DNA of 64,000 bases from Clostridioides difficile (GTDB taxonomy: Bacteria > Bacillota > Clostridia > Peptostreptococcales > Peptostreptococcaceae): assembly GCF_001299635.1 (NCBI RefSeq), contig NZ_JRHN01000038.1, forward strand, positions 62,001 through 126,000, given 5' to 3'. The translations under genes and the position numbers were made by a program. The notes beneath the pieces are model-generated. The model did no database searches. It saw only the letters and a list, made by a program, of their open reading frames with translations, and was not told the origin of the DNA. Within the stretch, counting starts at the first letter, position 1; the number at the start of each line of letters is the position of its first letter. Positions 63,198 through 64,000 of this stretch are shown one piece after another.

Positions 63198-64000
63198 TTT
63201 GAAAATCTCAATTTTTGGAGAATCTCATGGAAATGCTATAGGTATAAATATAGATGGTCTTCCTTCTGGAATTGAACTTGACCTTGATAAGATTGATAAA
63301 GAAATGAAGAGAAGGGCACCTGGAAAAAATTCTATATCTACCTCAAGAAATGAAAGTGATATACCAGAAATTCTAAGTGGATACTTTGATGGTAAAACTA
63401 CAGGAACTCCACTATGTGCAATCATAAGAAATAGTGATACTCGTTCAAAGGATTATGGGGAACTTAAAAATTTAATGAGACCAGGACATGCAGATTATAC
63501 AGGGCATGTAAGATATTCTGGATTTAATGACTACAGAGGCGGAGGTCACTTTTCAGGGAGGATAACAGCTCCATTAGTATTTTGTGGTGCTATATGTAAA
63601 CAAATTCTATCACAAAAAGGAATAGAAATAGGAGCACATATAAAAAAAATTAAAGATATAGAAGATATTAGCTTTGATTATGCAGATATATCAAAACAAC
63701 AATTAACAAATTTACAAACTTTAGAGTTACCTTTACTTGATTTATCAAAGGAAGACACTATGAGAGATACTATTATAGATGCAAAACATCAAGGAGATTC
63801 AGTTGGTGGAATAATTGAATGTGCAGTAGTGGGAATTAATGTAGGCATTGGGAATCCATTTTTTGATTCTGTTGAATCTACTCTATCACATTTATTGTTT
63901 TCTGTTCCATCTATAAAAGGTGTAGAGTTTGGTTTGGGTTTTGGACTTACAGATATGTATGGTTCTCAAAGTAATGATGAGATGTATTATGAAGGTAATC
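63175..64000 (+). CDS. aroC: Chorismate synthase, 5' part
   Basis: Converts EPSP to chorismate with reduced FMN, the last common step. ATG 63175 follows AGGAGGG (63161-63167), and the frame overlaps the end of aroA by 23 bases. It reads SGIWGNNLKISIFGESHGNAIG at its start (in two parts), a typical AroC N terminus, and then RPGHADYTGHVRYS and RGGGHFSGRITAPL, the FMN-binding signatures. The frame is open for all 275 codons to the window edge, so the 3' end is missing. Last visible gene of the shikimate operon. Confidence 0.93.
   Translation, partial: MSGIWGNNLKISIFGESHGNAIGINIDGLPSGIELDLDKIDKEMKRRAPGKNSISTSRNESDIPEILSGYFDGKTTGTPLCAIIRNSDTRSKDYGELKNLMRPGHADYTGHVRYSGFNDYRGGGHFSGRITAPLVFCGAICKQILSQKGIEIGAHIKKIKDIEDISFDYADISKQQLTNLQTLELPLLDLSKEDTMRDTIIDAKHQGDSVGGIIECAVVGINVGIGNPFFDSVESTLSHLLFSVPSIKGVEFGLGFGLTDMYGSQSNDEMYYEGN

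Overview
The window is strongly AT-rich Firmicute DNA with dense gene packing, GGAGG-type ribosome binding sites, many intrinsic terminators, a T-box leader and a SAM-I riboswitch. The strongest species clue is a surface protein with three cell wall binding repeats of the CWB2 type (22902-24659), the anchoring module of the Clostridioides difficile Cwp family. From memory, the gene order (cwp23-like gene, cmk-plsC-ispH, ade, bcp, kdpDE, aroFBAC) also fits C. difficile. This is a chromosomal, mostly core region. I see no rRNA, tRNA, CRISPR array, prophage or intact insertion sequence.

Layout. 1-6.8 kb: the 3' end of a THUMP-type RNA methyltransferase; a lipoprotein, response regulator, histidine kinase and truA operon; then argG behind a tandem T-box leader. 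7-14.2 kb: a stand-alone BtrH-like protein, a MerR regulator with a duplicated C-terminal ligand domain, membrane proteins (DUF421/DUF4363), a DEDD exonuclease, an SDR epimerase and a C_GCAxxG_C_C protein. 14.5-22.6 kb: two small proteins (one DUF1883), a structured intergenic RNA candidate, a sulfur-redox pair (siroheme reductase and CoA-disulfide reductase-rhodanese) divergent from a LysR gene, two TerD proteins, YitT and a metallo-beta-lactamase-fold hydrolase. 22.9-33.2 kb: cwp23 and an accessory stretch with a PLP decarboxylase, an MFS efflux gene broken by one TGA codon, TetR, BlaI, an AgrC-like membrane protein without a kinase domain and a solo LytTR protein.

33.4-42.4 kb is housekeeping: a phosphatase, an HI0933-type flavoprotein, cmk-plsC-ispH, a metal exporter with a Fur-like box on its promoter, adenine deaminase, bcp and yaaA. 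42.5-51 kb: a P2-type Ca2+ ATPase, the SAM-I controlled O-acetylhomoserine route (metY-metA), an autoregulatory-looking TetR, and a MarR-ftsH operon whose promoter lies in a perfect 60-bp palindrome. 51.2-58 kb: a MerR-controlled ABC transporter and DUF4097 lipoprotein, then kdpDE without kdpFABC. 58.4-64 kb: CorA, then the shikimate operon aroF-aroB-aroA-aroC, with aroC cut by the window end.

The most interesting find is an unlisted 51-codon leader ORF (59500-59655) just upstream of aroF. Fourteen of its residues 13-32 are Phe, Tyr or Trp, and a canonical terminator follows. This is the expected architecture of ribosome-mediated attenuation of the whole aromatic amino acid pathway. Other regulatory finds are two MerR-style promoters with 19-bp spacers, overlapping divergent promoters at the LysR locus, the Fur box, and a degenerate second T-box copy. 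All functional calls come from reading the sequence and recalling families; nothing was checked against a database.
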